Assembly (NCBI GenBank): GCA_037074705.1
Contig: CM073590.1
Span: 235,650,101-235,714,100, forward strand
Origin: Zhengitettix transpicula
Taxonomy: Eukaryota > Arthropoda > Insecta > Orthoptera > Tetrigidae
Direction of reading: 5' to 3'
DNA: 64,000 bases
Under the pieces are notes generated by a model. It was not told the DNA's origin and ran no database searches. It saw only the letters and a program-made list of their open reading frames with translations. Positions within the stretch are counted from its first letter, which is position 1; each line of letters opens with the position of its first letter. Shown one piece after another: positions 34,813-46,147 of the stretch. The translations under genes were made by a program, and so were the position numbers.

Positions 34813-35945
34813 AAGTATTCATAGTTTTTTTTTCGAATAAATACGAAATAATTTCTACTGATTTGGAGTGAAACAAATCAAATTGAGTTGGTAATCGATA
34901 GTACAGGGAAGCCATTTTGTGCTGGTGCCTGTTTTTAAACGAAGGTGACGTATTACAACAATGTATTGCCATCGATTTTACCATTACACTGAAAAAGGAT
35001 GTTAGTTATTATTGTCATTGAAGTTATTAATTAATACGTGGAACAATTTCAAGCACACTTGGTTCATGCGTCGCTTACGATCCAGCAACAAACACTGTGG
35101 TGAGAGACCCGGGACCCCCCCCCCCCTATGGGGGGGTGGAACAGGGTAGGCATTTTAAATTTACGCGAGAATATTGACGTTGAATTTTTAGAAAGGTAAT
35201 GAGCTGATGCAATCCCCAAGTAAGTTGCTTGAAGCAAAAGTGGGGTAGTTGAAAACCTGTTTCAAAATGGCTGCAACGCGGACATGGGTTCCCATTAACC
35301 ATCAGTCCCCCTACACGCCATACAAGATTGTAAGGGGAACTTTCGAGCACCCTTTACATTTATTTAATACGTTAATTATTGTAACCCTGTTCGGTTTTTC
35401 CGTTTAATTACGCCTGTTCCCGTCGTTATCTGTCAGGTATTTAACGGAGCGTCATCCACGAATTGACGTAAATGGAGGTTTGAGGCTTGTAGAACGCGTG
35501 CATCTCTTAGGAAACGATTCTTCTTATCTTAATGGGTGCGGAGATCCATCAAAAAAACACTCCACACGACTCGGACTTTTGGCATGTCCACGGGAGGAGA
35601 AGCGATCGGAACTCTCGATTATTGGTTCTGGGTGACCACGAACGGAGCAGACGTTGAGAAATTGCCTCGTCTTTAGACGAAGCCGCCGTGCGCAGTGCCC
35701 TGGGAATTATTCTGCAACGTTTCAACACAAGATTTAAAGTCAAGAGCGCCGCGGGGGCAACGGACTTTCAGAAGCACTTCAAGAACCAACAAAGTCAGAA
35801 ACTGTCGCAATCATCCACTAAGAAAAGCCAAACAGATGTCCTAATATGATTCTTTTGTCCATCACCCCCGGCCCTATCCGGGAGCGGACTCAGATCCCTC
35901 TACCCATCGCCAAACTCTCCCCTGCCCTATAAAACCGAGCATAAA
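34813..35945. other. Unassigned region, likely mobile-element debris
   Basis: Contains an oligo-C/oligo-G stretch at 35107-35137 and a relatively GC-rich part (35380-35940) that precedes the Jockey-like RT fragment and may be its degraded upstream portion. No recognisable domain in the short ORFs. Confidence 0.35.
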
Positions 35946-37130
35946 ATCTTGCTTAAACATACGGACAGGCTGCATCACTCATACAAAAATATCTTAACTT
36001 ACTTCAAGTATGGCTTCAGACAAGGAGAATAAAAATAAATGAAAACAAAATGTCGTCTCATGGGACGTTTACATTATGTAAAAAAAACTATTGTTCACCG
36101 ATGTATATAAACAACACAGGGATTCATAAATCACCCTCTGTCAAATATTTGTGTCTACATGTCACGAGCAAGCTGAATTGGAAAATTCACGTAACCAAGA
36201 AAAGAAATCAAAAGGATGTTAAACCAAAAAAATAAATGTACTGGTTACTAGGACGCAACTCTCCATAGAAAATAAACTTCTACTATACAAAACCATGATA
36301 TGGAGCTACTGGATAGAATTATGGGGATTTGCCAGTAAGTCAAATAGTGCAGTAATCCAAAGAGCCATTGTCAACGCCCCCTGGGTACACAACAAATGAA
36401 CATATAGTCAATGACTTTAAAATACCCACTGTTATGGAAACTGCGCATCAAAACAGTGTTAGTGAAATCCATTATTACAACCACTATTAGAAAAATGATG
36501 TAATGAGAAGACTGAAAAGAAAATGGCCATCACATCTGGAGGCAAGATTTAGGAGTTCTCTTCGCTGGAGGCCACAATGTATGATATGTAAATAACATGT
36601 TAAAGCTACCACATTAGCTTATAGATTAAAATGCAATTTTTTAAGGTGTAGACAGGCTATGTATAGGGTAATCCACATAGTGGCAACTCCCCTCTTATAG
36701 CATAGGAAAGGGAGTGAAACGGGGGATGCGGAAAGGTAGAGGAAGGTAGCCAAGGGTTAACTATGGCTCTCGGGCTGTAGTTTTAAGGATCCTACCCGGC
36801 ATTTCGGCTGAAAGTGATGCAGGTAAAACACTAGGAAAACCTGCATCAGGGAGGTCGGGTATGTGGTACTTGTCCCACGCCCTTCCGATAGCGGGAGAGG
36901 AGTTTGCTGTGGGGGCGCAGCATTCCCTTCTCCGTGCCTCGACCAGTTTAGGAGGCAGCTGGCCGACTATTCCAATGGGAATAGCGGACACCTCTTACCG
37001 TATGCCCAAAGTCTATGACCTCGGAACATACACTTGTCCCACGCCCTTCCGAGGACGGGAGAGGGGTAACCTACCACATTACCTTATAGATTAAAATATA
37101 ACCTGATTGCTGATAAATATAATATTAAAA
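35946..37130 (+). pseudogene. Jockey-like LINE reverse-transcriptase fragment, split by a retroposon
   Basis: Frames read INENKMSSHGTFTLCKKN, SVKYLCLHVTSKLNWKIHV, then LLYKTMIWSYWIELWGFAS. This is the Jockey-type pattern (TFTL, VKYLG-L-LD, then Y-I-LWG) at the end of the RT domain. Stops and frameshifts show it is dead. The fragment is interrupted at 36633-37070 by a minus-strand poly(A) retroposon and resumes after it. Confidence 0.75.
36633..37070 (-). mobile_element. Poly(A) retroposon copy S1, with a long target-site duplication
   Basis: A T run at the left marks the 3' poly(A) tail. The 27-nt flank 36606-36632 repeats at 37071-37097 with one mismatch, the footprint of target-primed reverse transcription. 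It belongs to the family of S2-S6 but has the alternative 3' end (complement of GGTGTAGACAGGCTATGTAT). No intact ORF. Confidence 0.85.
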
Positions 37131-37251
37131 AATACATTCATCTGTAGAAACCCGAGTTAACTGTCTCTCTAGGACTGGTCTGAACCAAGTGGGTCCAAAA
37201 TCCACCAGAGTGTACGGACTATCATGCATATGCAGTAAATATCGTTCTACC

Positions 37252-37291
37252 CTGAAGAATAACAGAGTTTCATTACATTATTCGAAACGTC
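37252..37291 (+). ncRNA. Hammerhead ribozyme-like motif
   Basis: Reads CTGAAGA, a 25-nt middle segment, then GAAACGTC. The core fits CUGANGA...GAAA with palindromic ACGT stem III. GAATAA and TTATTC can pair, though this uses core bases G8 and A9. Confidence 0.45.
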
Positions 37292-37814
37292 GGTTGTCTT
37301 AATTCTCGTTTCTATACTTTCTTTGCTTCACATTTTATATTCCTCATATTTCTCTTGATTATGCAAATATCTTGCTATATCTTCGTCTTGAAACCAGCCT
37401 CATACATCTGTTCGTCTATTCGCAAAAATAACACCTAGGAAATAGAAAACCCAACATGGAAAACTCTACTAATTGCTTCCATCAAATTAGTGTGGTATTT
37501 AAGTTAGCACTTAATTTCGTCTATTTTTTGGGATTTATATTTATATAGATTTTTTTAACTTCCAAAGTATTGCTTCCTTCTTAAATAGTCCTTATTACTG
37601 CCTATTAATTATTTTTCTTTTCAGTTCTGAAATGCTTTTATTATTTTATATTTATATTCAAAGATATAGATAAAGCCTCAATCCACGGTTAAGTTAATTA
37701 AGGTATCTACGTACCTTGACCTTTATTATTTTTAATACTTACCACTAACATGTCTCTGGATTTGGTCTGTAAATTATAAAATTTAAATCTAATCCGTCTG
37801 TTTTACAAGTATAC

Positions 37815-37905
37815 AATTAAATAAATAAACAGCAAATTAACAGAAACAAAGTGCTAATTAAATACCACACAACGTTTCTGCAATTCCTTGTTGCTTTCGT
37901 CAGGT
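37815..37905 (-). mobile_element. PLE-type terminal fragment (minus copy)
   Basis: Minus strand: CTGACGA, hammerhead-like middle, AACGTTGTGTGGTATTTAAT, then a TTAGCACTT-type tail. It is the mirror of 38041-38160, giving an inverted pair of Penelope-like ends. Confidence 0.6.
37871..37903 (-). ncRNA. Hammerhead ribozyme-like motif, best-paired copy
   Basis: Minus strand reads CTGACGA, AA, GCAA-CAAGGAA-TTGC (4-bp stem II), A, then GAAACGTT with palindromic ACGT stem III and U at the cleavage position. All conserved core bases fit CUGANGA and GAAA. Confidence 0.6.
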
Positions 37906-38040
37906 TGTTACAAAAAGCGCAATAAATAACCCTTCTTTGCTTTTACACTGTCGTTGCACTTCGTTGTAGCTTTGCTTTTGAGTCCGTCACCTGGTTTGAG
38001 TACCTTGTGTCGTTCTTACGGCTCTTGTGTTTTTTTTTAA

Positions 38041-38160
38041 TTACCTGACGAAAGCAACAAGGATTGCATAAACGTTGTGTGGTATTTAATCTAGCACTTA
38101 CTTTTTGTCTATTATTGGGTTATTTATTTAACTGATTAGTTTATTTCTTAAATCGTTGTA
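38041..38160 (+). mobile_element. PLE-type terminal fragment (plus copy)
   Basis: Plus-strand counterpart of 37815-37905, followed by TTTTTGTCTATTATTGGGTT, a tail also seen at 48360 and 59770. It ends at the (TA)n tract near 38168. Confidence 0.6.
38045..38076 (+). ncRNA. Hammerhead-like motif with one core change
   Basis: Reads CTGACGA, AAGCAACAAGGATTGCA, then TAAACGTT where GAAACGTT is expected. Loss of G12 would be expected to inactivate it. Confidence 0.4.
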
Positions 38161-38164
38161 TTTT

Positions 38165-40080
38165 CATGTACATATATATATATATATATATATGTTTTCT
38201 AACATGTGCAACAATCCCTTTTAATATTTATGCATTATTTATTACTGAATTTGTCTAATTTTTTGATTTCGTCATTTTACGTATTTTTCTTCTATCTTTT
38301 TTTTCTCAACTGTGTAGTTTCACATTTATAAATTTTGTCGACTACGAATTTCACAATTTATAGCCTTTTATATATTTTTTTCCTTTTGAATTATGATTTT
38401 CCTCGTTTATAACTTATCCTAATTATGTATATTAATATTTCTGAATTATAAATTTTATGTCGTTTATTTTTTACTCGATTTTCTCGATTATGTAGTTATG
38501 ACATTTTTCATCATTATTATTTATTTTAAAATGAATGGCATTTTGATATATGTATTTTTTCAGTCTTGTGTTTTTAATTAATGGATTTTCTTATTTAAGT
38601 GTCAATTACTCAACTATGAATCCTCATTTATAATCTGTTACCTTTCTTATTTTCTTTATCTGTGTAATTTCATTCATATTCATGTTTTTATTTGCTCATT
38701 TATTTATTTTAATATAAATGCTATTTCGAATTTAATTTAATTCCTTCTTTGTTTATCTTTTAATCATATTTTAAGATTTGATTTTTCATATTCTTTCTCC
38801 TTTCAAAATTTTTTCATAACACGTATGAACGATCTTTTGTTATGAATATTCCTCATGTATCTATGATTTTATCTGCAAATATTATTATATTAAATTCTCT
38901 CAGTTGACGGAATCAAGAATCAAGAAACCTTCCCGACTTACTTTATATCCTCCATGGTTGAAGAGTTTACATAATATAGTCGCAAGGTCCTTAGATAGTT
39001 TTCTTTGAATGTCTGAGAACTATTGAACCCGTAGGTTAAGTTAGTGTTGGGTCGTTGCACTTCACGGCCACCAGAAGGAACTGTTGATGATCTAAGAGGA
39101 GGTGGACACGGATTCTCCCACGACGGATGTTACACAGGATGGAGTGAGTGGATCCTTCCGTCAATAGTGGTTCCGTATCCCATATTTATTAGCCCGGAAA
39201 TTCCGTCCAAAGACAATAAATAACGGGATTGTGTTGTAACTCTCTGAAAGTCAGGCAGGAGTTCCTCAGCAGAAGCTCAAGACGGTAAGTGACTGTGAGA
39301 AACTATTGAACTAGAGGCCTCGCAGTCGGAAATTTAAATGTAAAGGCAGATCAGTTGACTGATATTGTACGAATTGTTGGAGGAGGCAACTGGTCGAGGC
39401 GTGTAGAAGGGAATGCTGCGACCCCACAGCAAGTCATCGGAAGGGCGTGGGACACGACAAAGAGCATGTAATCGGTATTTAAGTACATTTTTATTCAAGA
39501 ATATTGCTCCGTGATAGCAGAAAACTGAAGTGCACTCGACAACAGTAATTATTCTCTCTCAAATGAAATGCAATTATAAGCAAATTACATGGGAACGCCT
39601 TTAAGTTGGCCACTTGACGAGTCTTGCGAGATATCGCGGCATAGAGAAGTGAAACGAGCAAGAGATAATCGAGATAAAGAGACTTTAAGCTCTCGTTGTT
39701 GCATTTAACACAGGAATTTTTGCAACAAAAATGTCCACGTCTTATTCTGGTAACTGTGGGGGCTTGGAAAAGGAAAGATATAATTAATAACACTGCTATA
39801 GAAGAACTTATGAGGATTGTTTTTAATTTACTACTCCCAAATTTTAAAATAAAATAAAAATTACAGAAACTTTTCGGTCGCTGGGCAATGATAATATCTT
39901 TTTTTTATTGATTTATCCATTCCAAACAAGGAAGGGAAATAAAGATCTGAAAATTCGGACACTGCCATTTCTCTTTGTAGTGTGGCCCAGCAGTCACAGC
40001 AACGGCCACTTGGAGGATAGGAACACTGTGTGAACGTGTCGGCGATCGAATATACTTTTGGCTGAGATTTTATCATTTTG
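38165..40080. repeat. Paralogous block P1 (copies at 47.04-47.53 kb and 60.51-61.44 kb)
   Basis: 38165-38290 matches 60515-60610; 38455-38980 matches 47040-47530; 39315-40080 matches 60625-61410. Long stretches agree with scattered differences (for example TTGCTCCGTGATAGCAGAAA near 39506 and 60819). Near 39400 lies a small fragment of the poly(A) retroposon family. No gene recognised; ORFs here are spurious. Confidence 0.75.
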
Positions 40081-40600
40081 CAATGAAATCACTGGGAATT
40101 ATGCCTAGAACTTGCAGTGTTTCCCGAAGTTGGCCGACGTTAGCCGAAGGTAGCCGAATTTGTCTTTTGTAGTCTGAATATCTAAACATTTATAGAGAAA
40201 AAGATTTTATATACATGATATTATAATACAATTATTTAATAAAATATAGTTTGATAAAATAATCAATTTAACAATTATTATTTTAGAATTTAAATTTTAA
40301 ACACGATCCTCTTTTACCTGTTAATCCAGTAATTAGTTTAATCCACAGCACATTGTTTTTATTTTCGGTTCTTACAAATTCCAGATTGCACAACAAAATT
40401 GTATATATTTTTATTAAAAAGAACTGGGGCTTATAGGCTCACCCATATTCTTGCAAGTTGTCAAAATTACTTTATTATAAGACAAAAATGCATGAAATAA
40501 AAGATCTTGTTTAAACTATAAATTATAAAATAATAATTGTTAAAATAAATGTTTCATTAAATTATGTTTAGTTTTTTTGTAACATCCACAAACATGTTTT
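40081..40600. other. Gene-free AT-rich stretch
   Basis: Nothing coding is seen. A short repeated GTTGGCCGACGTTAGCCGAA phrase near 40130 is the only local pattern. Confidence 0.4.
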
Positions 40601-40631
40601 TAGATGAATATCACAAAGCGGTCGAAAGCTC
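40601..40631 (+). ncRNA. Degenerate hammerhead-like motif
   Basis: Reads TAGATGA, a middle segment, then GAAAGCTC with palindromic AGCT stem III. Two core bases differ from CUGANGA. Confidence 0.3.
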
Positions 40632-40652
40632 CTTTGTTTGTTTTTTAATAAA

Positions 40653-41023
40653 GTTTTTTTTGTAGGTGTAGACAGGCTATGTATAGGGTAATCCATATAG
40701 TGGCAACTCCCCTCTTATAGCATAGGAAAGGGAGTGAAAGGGGGGGATGCGGAAAGGTAGAGGAAGGTAGCCAAGGGTTAACTAGGGCCCCCGGGCTATG
40801 GTTTAAGGATCCCACCCGGAAATTCACCTAAAAGTGATGCAGGGAAAACCCTAGAAAAACCTGCATCAGGTAGGTCGGGTATTTGGTACTTGTCCTACCC
40901 CCTTCCGATGGCGGGAGACGGTTTTCTAGCTTCAGCCCTCGCCGTGCCTTGACTAGTTTAGGAGGCAGTTGGCCGACTATTCCAATGAGAATAGCGGACA
41001 ACTCTTACCGTATGCCCAAGGTC
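40653..41023 (-). mobile_element. Poly(A) retroposon copy S2, 5'-truncated
   Basis: A T-rich run at 40653-40661 marks the tail; the body matches S1 (same variant 3' end). It ends near GCCCAAGGTC at 41023. TTAATAAAG before and TTAAAAAGG after may be a degraded target duplication. Confidence 0.75.
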
Positions 41024-41985
41024 TTAAAAAGGTTTACTATAAATTATTTAACTGTGCGAAAATTTATTGTACATTACTTTTAATTTATTTATTTAAATAT
41101 CAGTACATAATTTATATTATCTAGAGAATATTTTTCAAAGTGTGTGCTTCACCTACACATTGCGGCCGAAACGTCCGCCGTATACAGAATGTTATAGAGC
41201 GTATTGTTGATATATTTAAAATTATCAATAGGATTTTTTTTACATTAGATGGTAGAATCATAAATTATATTTAAATTACTAGCATTATTTTTTCACATTA
41301 ATAACTGAAATACCTGAAGGGACTTTAAAAAAAGGTACGAATCCTGCCAATTTATATTTAATTAATATTCTCAAATTTATTATTTTATTAAAATATATTT
41401 CTCACAAATTTGGTTTATTCATTTATAATTCAATAAATGAATTTATGGAATTATAATTTGGTTAAAAAAACCAATAAGTTTATTTCAGTTATTCAAAAAA
41501 TTCAGATTAATTCTTCTTAGTAAACATTCAAACGTCTGTATCAGACGAAAATTAACCAATAAGTAGCCAATAAACAGACAAAATTATATGACAAAATAAA
41601 TAGTGTTTGTTTTCTATTTTTAACCTCCTTTTTTTTATTTATTTGGTTCAGTATTTATTTTGCAGTTAGGCCACCTTCTATTTTTACATTACGAAGGTGT
41701 GACTGGATCCAAACTACGTTCTGTGTATTTTATTTACTCAAAGCTGACAGCAAAAGATAATATTGTGATTTTTTCCTTTCAGTCCGAGATAAACCTTTAT
41801 CACTTTCAGTCAAGGAACGTCCGTCCTTAGACTCTTCCTGTTTTTTTTTGTACACACAATAGCGGCTTTCCTTCCAGGAAAGGACTCTTGTATAACTCCT
41901 CAGAACATACAAAAAAAAATATATATCTTTGGCGACAATTTATGACATCATAATATTTTATCGACAAAGAATCTAGTATAAATAA
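41024..41985. other. AT-rich debris with a PLE end remnant
   Basis: Contains GAAACGTC at 41168-41175 without a recognisable CUGANGA upstream, and a minus-strand match to the PLE tail at about 41560-41600 (AATTTTGTCTGTTTATTGGC). No gene supported. Confidence 0.4.
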
Positions 41986-43110
41986 TATTAAATTAAATGA
42001 TTATACCTTTGAACGAGTACAGGATTTCACATATTTAGGCTCAAAACTTAACAGTGAAAATAATGTGGGAAGTTAAATATAGCAACGTATCATCAATGGT
42101 AACAGAACTTATTACATGTATGGAAAATTAATGAAATCCAAGATGTTAAATAGGGAATTGAAGTTAAAAATTTACAAAACACTTATAAGACCTGTAGTGG
42201 TACAGGGCTGTGATACGTGGACCCTGAATAATAATGATAAGCACTTACTGAGAATATTTGAACGCAAGATACTGAGAAGGATGTACGGACCTGTAGGTAC
42301 GAATGGAGAATGGAGAAACGATCGGCAGGCAATACCTGCGAGGGATGTTCTCTCGCAGGCAGAACCTTTTAGGAGAGATACGAAGGGGCTACCTTTGGGT
42401 ATGCCTTTTCCTCTCCGTTTTTGAACTAAGGTTCCCACAAGCCGAGGCACCTCGGCCTGTTTTGAGAAGTGTATGTTCCGGGGTCACAGACCTTGGGCAT
42501 ACGGAAAGAGTTGTTAGCTGTTCCCATTGGAACAGTCGGCCAACTGCCTCCTAAACTGGTCGAGGCACGGAGAAGGGAATGCTGCGTCCCCACAGCAAAC
42601 TCCTCTCCCGCTATCGGAAGGGCGTGGGACAAGTACCCAATGCCCGACCTACCTGATGCAGGTTTTCCTAGGGTTTTCCCTGCATTTCTTAAACCATAGC
42701 CCGGGGGCCCTAGTAACCCTTGGCTACCTTCCTCTACCCTTCCGCATCCCCCCTTTCAAATCCCTTCCTATGCTATTAAAGGGGAGTTTCCCAATGTGGA
42801 TTACCCTCATGTAGCCTGTTGCCCTAAAAAAAAAGAGAATGGAGAATTAGGACAAACAGAGAACTATAGCAGCTCATGAATATAGAGGAATCAAGAGCAG
42901 AAGGTTGGCCTGGATGGGACACGTACTTAGGATGGATGAAAGCAGAACTATTATGGACTGGAAGCCAATTGGGAGGAGGAAAACGGGGAGACCCCGGACA
43001 AGATGGGTAGATGACATCGAGAAGGATATACAAACCATGAAAGTAAGAGAATGGCGGAGACTGACACAGGAGAGGGCGGAATGGAAGAAAATTAATAATA
43101 AGGCCCAAAA
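41986..43110 (+). pseudogene. LINE reverse-transcriptase C-terminal fragment, split by retroposon S3
   Basis: Left part reads KLKIYKTLIRPVVVQGCDTW and LLRIFERKILRRMYGPV. Right part (42847-43110) reads RLAWMGHVLRMDESRTI, GRRKTGRPRTRWVDDIEKDI and REWRRLTQERAEWKK. This is the familiar end of endonuclease-RT LINEs. Both parts belong to one element: removing S3 and one target-site copy puts them back in the same frame. Upstream text has stops. Confidence 0.8.
42318..42834 (+). mobile_element. Poly(A) retroposon copy S3
   Basis: Flanked by the 12-bp duplication GAGAATGGAGAA (42306-42317 and 42835-42846) and ending in nine A's after CCTGTTGCCCT. The start carries CTGCGAGGGATGTTCTCTCG, part of the family's 5' hairpin region. 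No protein family recognised; ORFs are interrupted differently in each copy. Confidence 0.9.
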
Positions 43111-44061
43111 CTCACATTGGGTTATAGTGCCAATAAAAGAAGAATATTTTATCGACAGAAATAGAAAAAAACAAACAATCCCGTGGTATCCTCGAAGATA
43201 TGAAAGCTTCGTCCTTCATATTCGATAAGGCGTTCTCTCGGGAATTTTATTATCTCTGAGAGTTCACAGAAGATAAAGAAGAAGCGAGAGATTTCAAAGA
43301 GACGAAACAAATTGAATTGGAGAAAGAGGAAAACGTACTGTGTTATGACATGCAAAATTACTGTCCGGTATGGAAATACGGTTTAATGTGCATAGTAATA
43401 TTTATTATCTGTTCCACTGACGTCATAAACAGAATATATTTACGTGTTTTAAGTTGTTAGTCAATCAATATTTACAAATTTGATTACAATATATTTAAAC
43501 GACAGAGGCTACAGAGTTATCAATCAGTTTCCTTGGATGCCATAAGATTTAATCTACGCCTTTATATAATAAAAAATGTGTTGAATTCCGGCATATGTGA
43601 TTACAAAATGGCTCCTCCACTCACTGGAAAAGGTTCTGCGTTTCACATCACAGCAGACGGACTCGTACAGATACAATCCAGTCCAAATGGAAACATGTGA
43701 CTTAAAACTCAGCTCTGTTTCTATTAAACTGAAGAAATAGTAACTGCTCGATTTATTTATTTTCACTTTTAGTTTATTAACGGTACCGTCAGAAATGTCA
43801 GACGTGTCAAATACAGCTACCAAGATGCTTCTCAGATGAGTTTCACCAGTACTGTCTCTGCTCTTCTCAAAATCCGCCCCATCACAACATCTATTTTCTA
43901 AAGATATTAAAAATTATGCCAATCAAAATGTCCGACTCTGACGATGCTTGGATGAGCCGTTTTATATTCGAATAATACAAGAATTATCAATACCGACTGT
44001 TTTTTTCTAAATGGCCCCCAACAACACTTGACTGATATATTTTACAGTAACATTGAATTAA
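43111..44061. other. Gene-free stretch
   Basis: No supported gene; ORFs at 43149-43355 and 43554-43823 (-) have no recognisable features. Confidence 0.4.
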
Positions 44062-45399
44062 ATATACAATTATTTAACACACGCGATACCCTTTAATTTA
44101 TCGCTACTTTGAAGTGGTGGTGCGGCTTGAGTGGTCAAGTGATCCTGCGAGCTATACCAGCGGCAGCGTAGCTACTGGTAGGGTCTCCCTTGCTGGACAG
44201 GTCAAAGGTGATGACCCAGACCCCAGGTTGGGGGTTGGGCTTGAAGTTAACACCCTCCTCCCGTAAAAATATACAATTATTTAAACACGTGATACCCATT
44301 ATTTTATGCCTACCTTTAAGTGGTGGTGCAGCTTGAGTGGTAAAGTGATCCTGCGAGCTATGCCAGCGGCAGCGTAGCTACTGGCAGGGTCTCCCTTGCT
44401 GGACAGGTCAAAGGTGATGACCCAGACTCCAGGTTGGCGGTTGGGCTTGAGGTTAACACCCTCCTCCCGTAAAAATATACAATTATTTAAACACGTGATA
44501 CCCATTATTTTATGCCTACCTTTAAGTGGTGGTGCGGCTTGAGTGGTCAAGTGATCCTGAGAGCTATGCCAGCGGCAGCGTAGCTACTGGTAGGCTCTCC
44601 CTTGCTGGGCAGGTCAAAGGTGATGACCAAGACTAAATGGGTCTCCAGGTTGGGGGTTGGGCTTGAGGCATCGTAGCTACTGGCAGGGTCTCCCTTGCTG
44701 GATAGGTCAAAGGTGATGACCCAGACTCCAGGTTGGGGGTTGGGCTTGAGGTTAACACCCTCCTCCCGTAAAAATATACAATTATTTAAACACGTGATAC
44801 CCATTATTTTATGCCTACCTTTAAGTGGTGGTGCGGCTTGAGTGGTCAAGTGATCCTGAGAGCTATGTCAGCGGCAGCGTAGCTACTGGTAGGGTCTCCC
44901 TTGCTGGACAGGTCAAAGGTGATGACCCAGACTCCAGGTTGGGGGTTGGGCTTGAGGTTAACACCCTCCTCCCGTAAAAATATACAATTATTTAAACACG
45001 TGATACCCATTATTTTATGCCTACCTTGAAGTGGTGGTGCAGCTTGAGTGGTAAAGTGATCCTGCGAGCTATACCAGCGGCAGCGTAGCTACTGGCAGGG
45101 TCTCCCTTGCTGGACAGGTCAAAGGTGATGACCCAGACTCCAGGTTGGGGGTTGGGCATGAGGTTAACACCCTCCTCCCGTAATAATATACAATTATTTA
45201 AACACGTGAGACCCATTATTTTATCCCTCCCTTGAAGTGGCGGTGCGGCTTGAGTGATCAAGTGATACTGAGAGCTATGCCAACGGTAGCGTAGCTACTG
45301 GTAGGGCCTCCCTTGCTGGGCAGGTCAAAGGTGATGACCCAGACTAAATGGGTCTCCAGGTTGGGGGTTGGGCATGAGGTTAACACCCTCCTCCCGTAA
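44062..45399 (-). repeat. 206-bp tandem array, six units, with an exon-like ORF in each
   Basis: Units start (ATATACAATT) at 44062, 44269, 44475, 44774, 44980 and 45186; five intervals are 206-207 bp and one is 299 bp because of an internal partial duplication. On the minus strand each unit has a 150-nt open stretch, for example 44463-44314, reading EGVNLKPN, QPGVWVITFDLSSKGDPAS, then YAAAGIARRITLPLKLHHHL. In most units it is bounded by an AG and a GTAGGC-like donor, both in phase 0. The protein family is not recognised. It could be a duplicated exon of a gene elsewhere or a satellite that captured one. Confidence 0.8.
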
Positions 45400-45600
45400 A
45401 AAGACCAAAGTTACGAAAATACGCAGAGCTGAAGCCGGACGGATACATAGACAACGACACAGCATGCACCCTGGACAACGGAAGCTGGGATGTAGAAATT
45501 GGAAGAGGACAGCATATGATCGGGAAGGATGGAAGAAGCTCGTTGGAAAAGCCAAGGTGCACTACGGACTTTAGCACCATGGAAGAAGAAGATACCCATT
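45400..45600 (+). pseudogene. LINE 3'-terminal fragment
   Basis: Reads RTAYDREGWKKLVGKAKVHY, the usual last segment of an endonuclease-RT LINE ORF (compare the element at 42-43 kb), directly abutting the tandem array. Confidence 0.6.
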
Positions 45601-46074
45601 ATTTATCAATGTCCCTTTGTTACATAACGTAGACACTCTATATAGAATTATATTATTTTAAATGATACCATTACTGTAAAATGTACCGCACTTAAATAAG
45701 TCTTCCAGAATGAATTTAATATATCGGAATCAGACTGCCGAACGTTGAAATGGGCCATGTGGCTCTTTAATTACAGGAAATTATTTGGATTAGTATAAAT
45801 TACGCTCAGGCTTATAGTTCCTGTTGCTATGAAGTAGGGTAGATACTTGTTCTAGCCTGTGTCATGAGTCATATATAATGTATTTCATTGTCAGCCATTT
45901 ATAATAATTACACAATTTTATTGCCCGTTTGAAGTACGGATGAGATCTACTTTACCACACGAGATTCTTTTCTCTTACTTATTGCCGCTTGTGAAGTCAT
46001 TGATTTCCGATACGTTAGAATTTGCTTTAACTTATCTTTAGAGAGAGTATTTGAACTATAAAAAAAATACTCAA
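45601..46074. other. Gene-free spacer
   Basis: Nothing coding is seen between the LINE end and the minus-strand tRNA gene. Confidence 0.4.
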
Positions 46075-46147
46075 CGACCCTGCCAGGATTCGAACCTGGA
46101 ATCTTCTGATCCGTAGTCAGACGCGTTATCCATTGCGCCACAGGGCC
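46075..46147 (-). tRNA. tRNA-Arg(ACG)
   Basis: 73-nt cloverleaf: acceptor GGCCCTG/CAGGGTC (one G-U), anticodon stem TCTGA/TCAGA with loop CTACGGA (anticodon ACG), T arm CCAGG-TTCGAAT-CCTGG, discriminator G. A and B boxes are intact and no intron is present. Almost identical to the copy at 48485, in opposite orientation. Confidence 0.95.

Noticed and set aside
35107..35137. Oligo-C/oligo-G stretch as a functional G-quadruplex
   Set aside because: Single uninterrupted runs without the spaced tracts needed for a clear quadruplex; may also be a sequencing problem.
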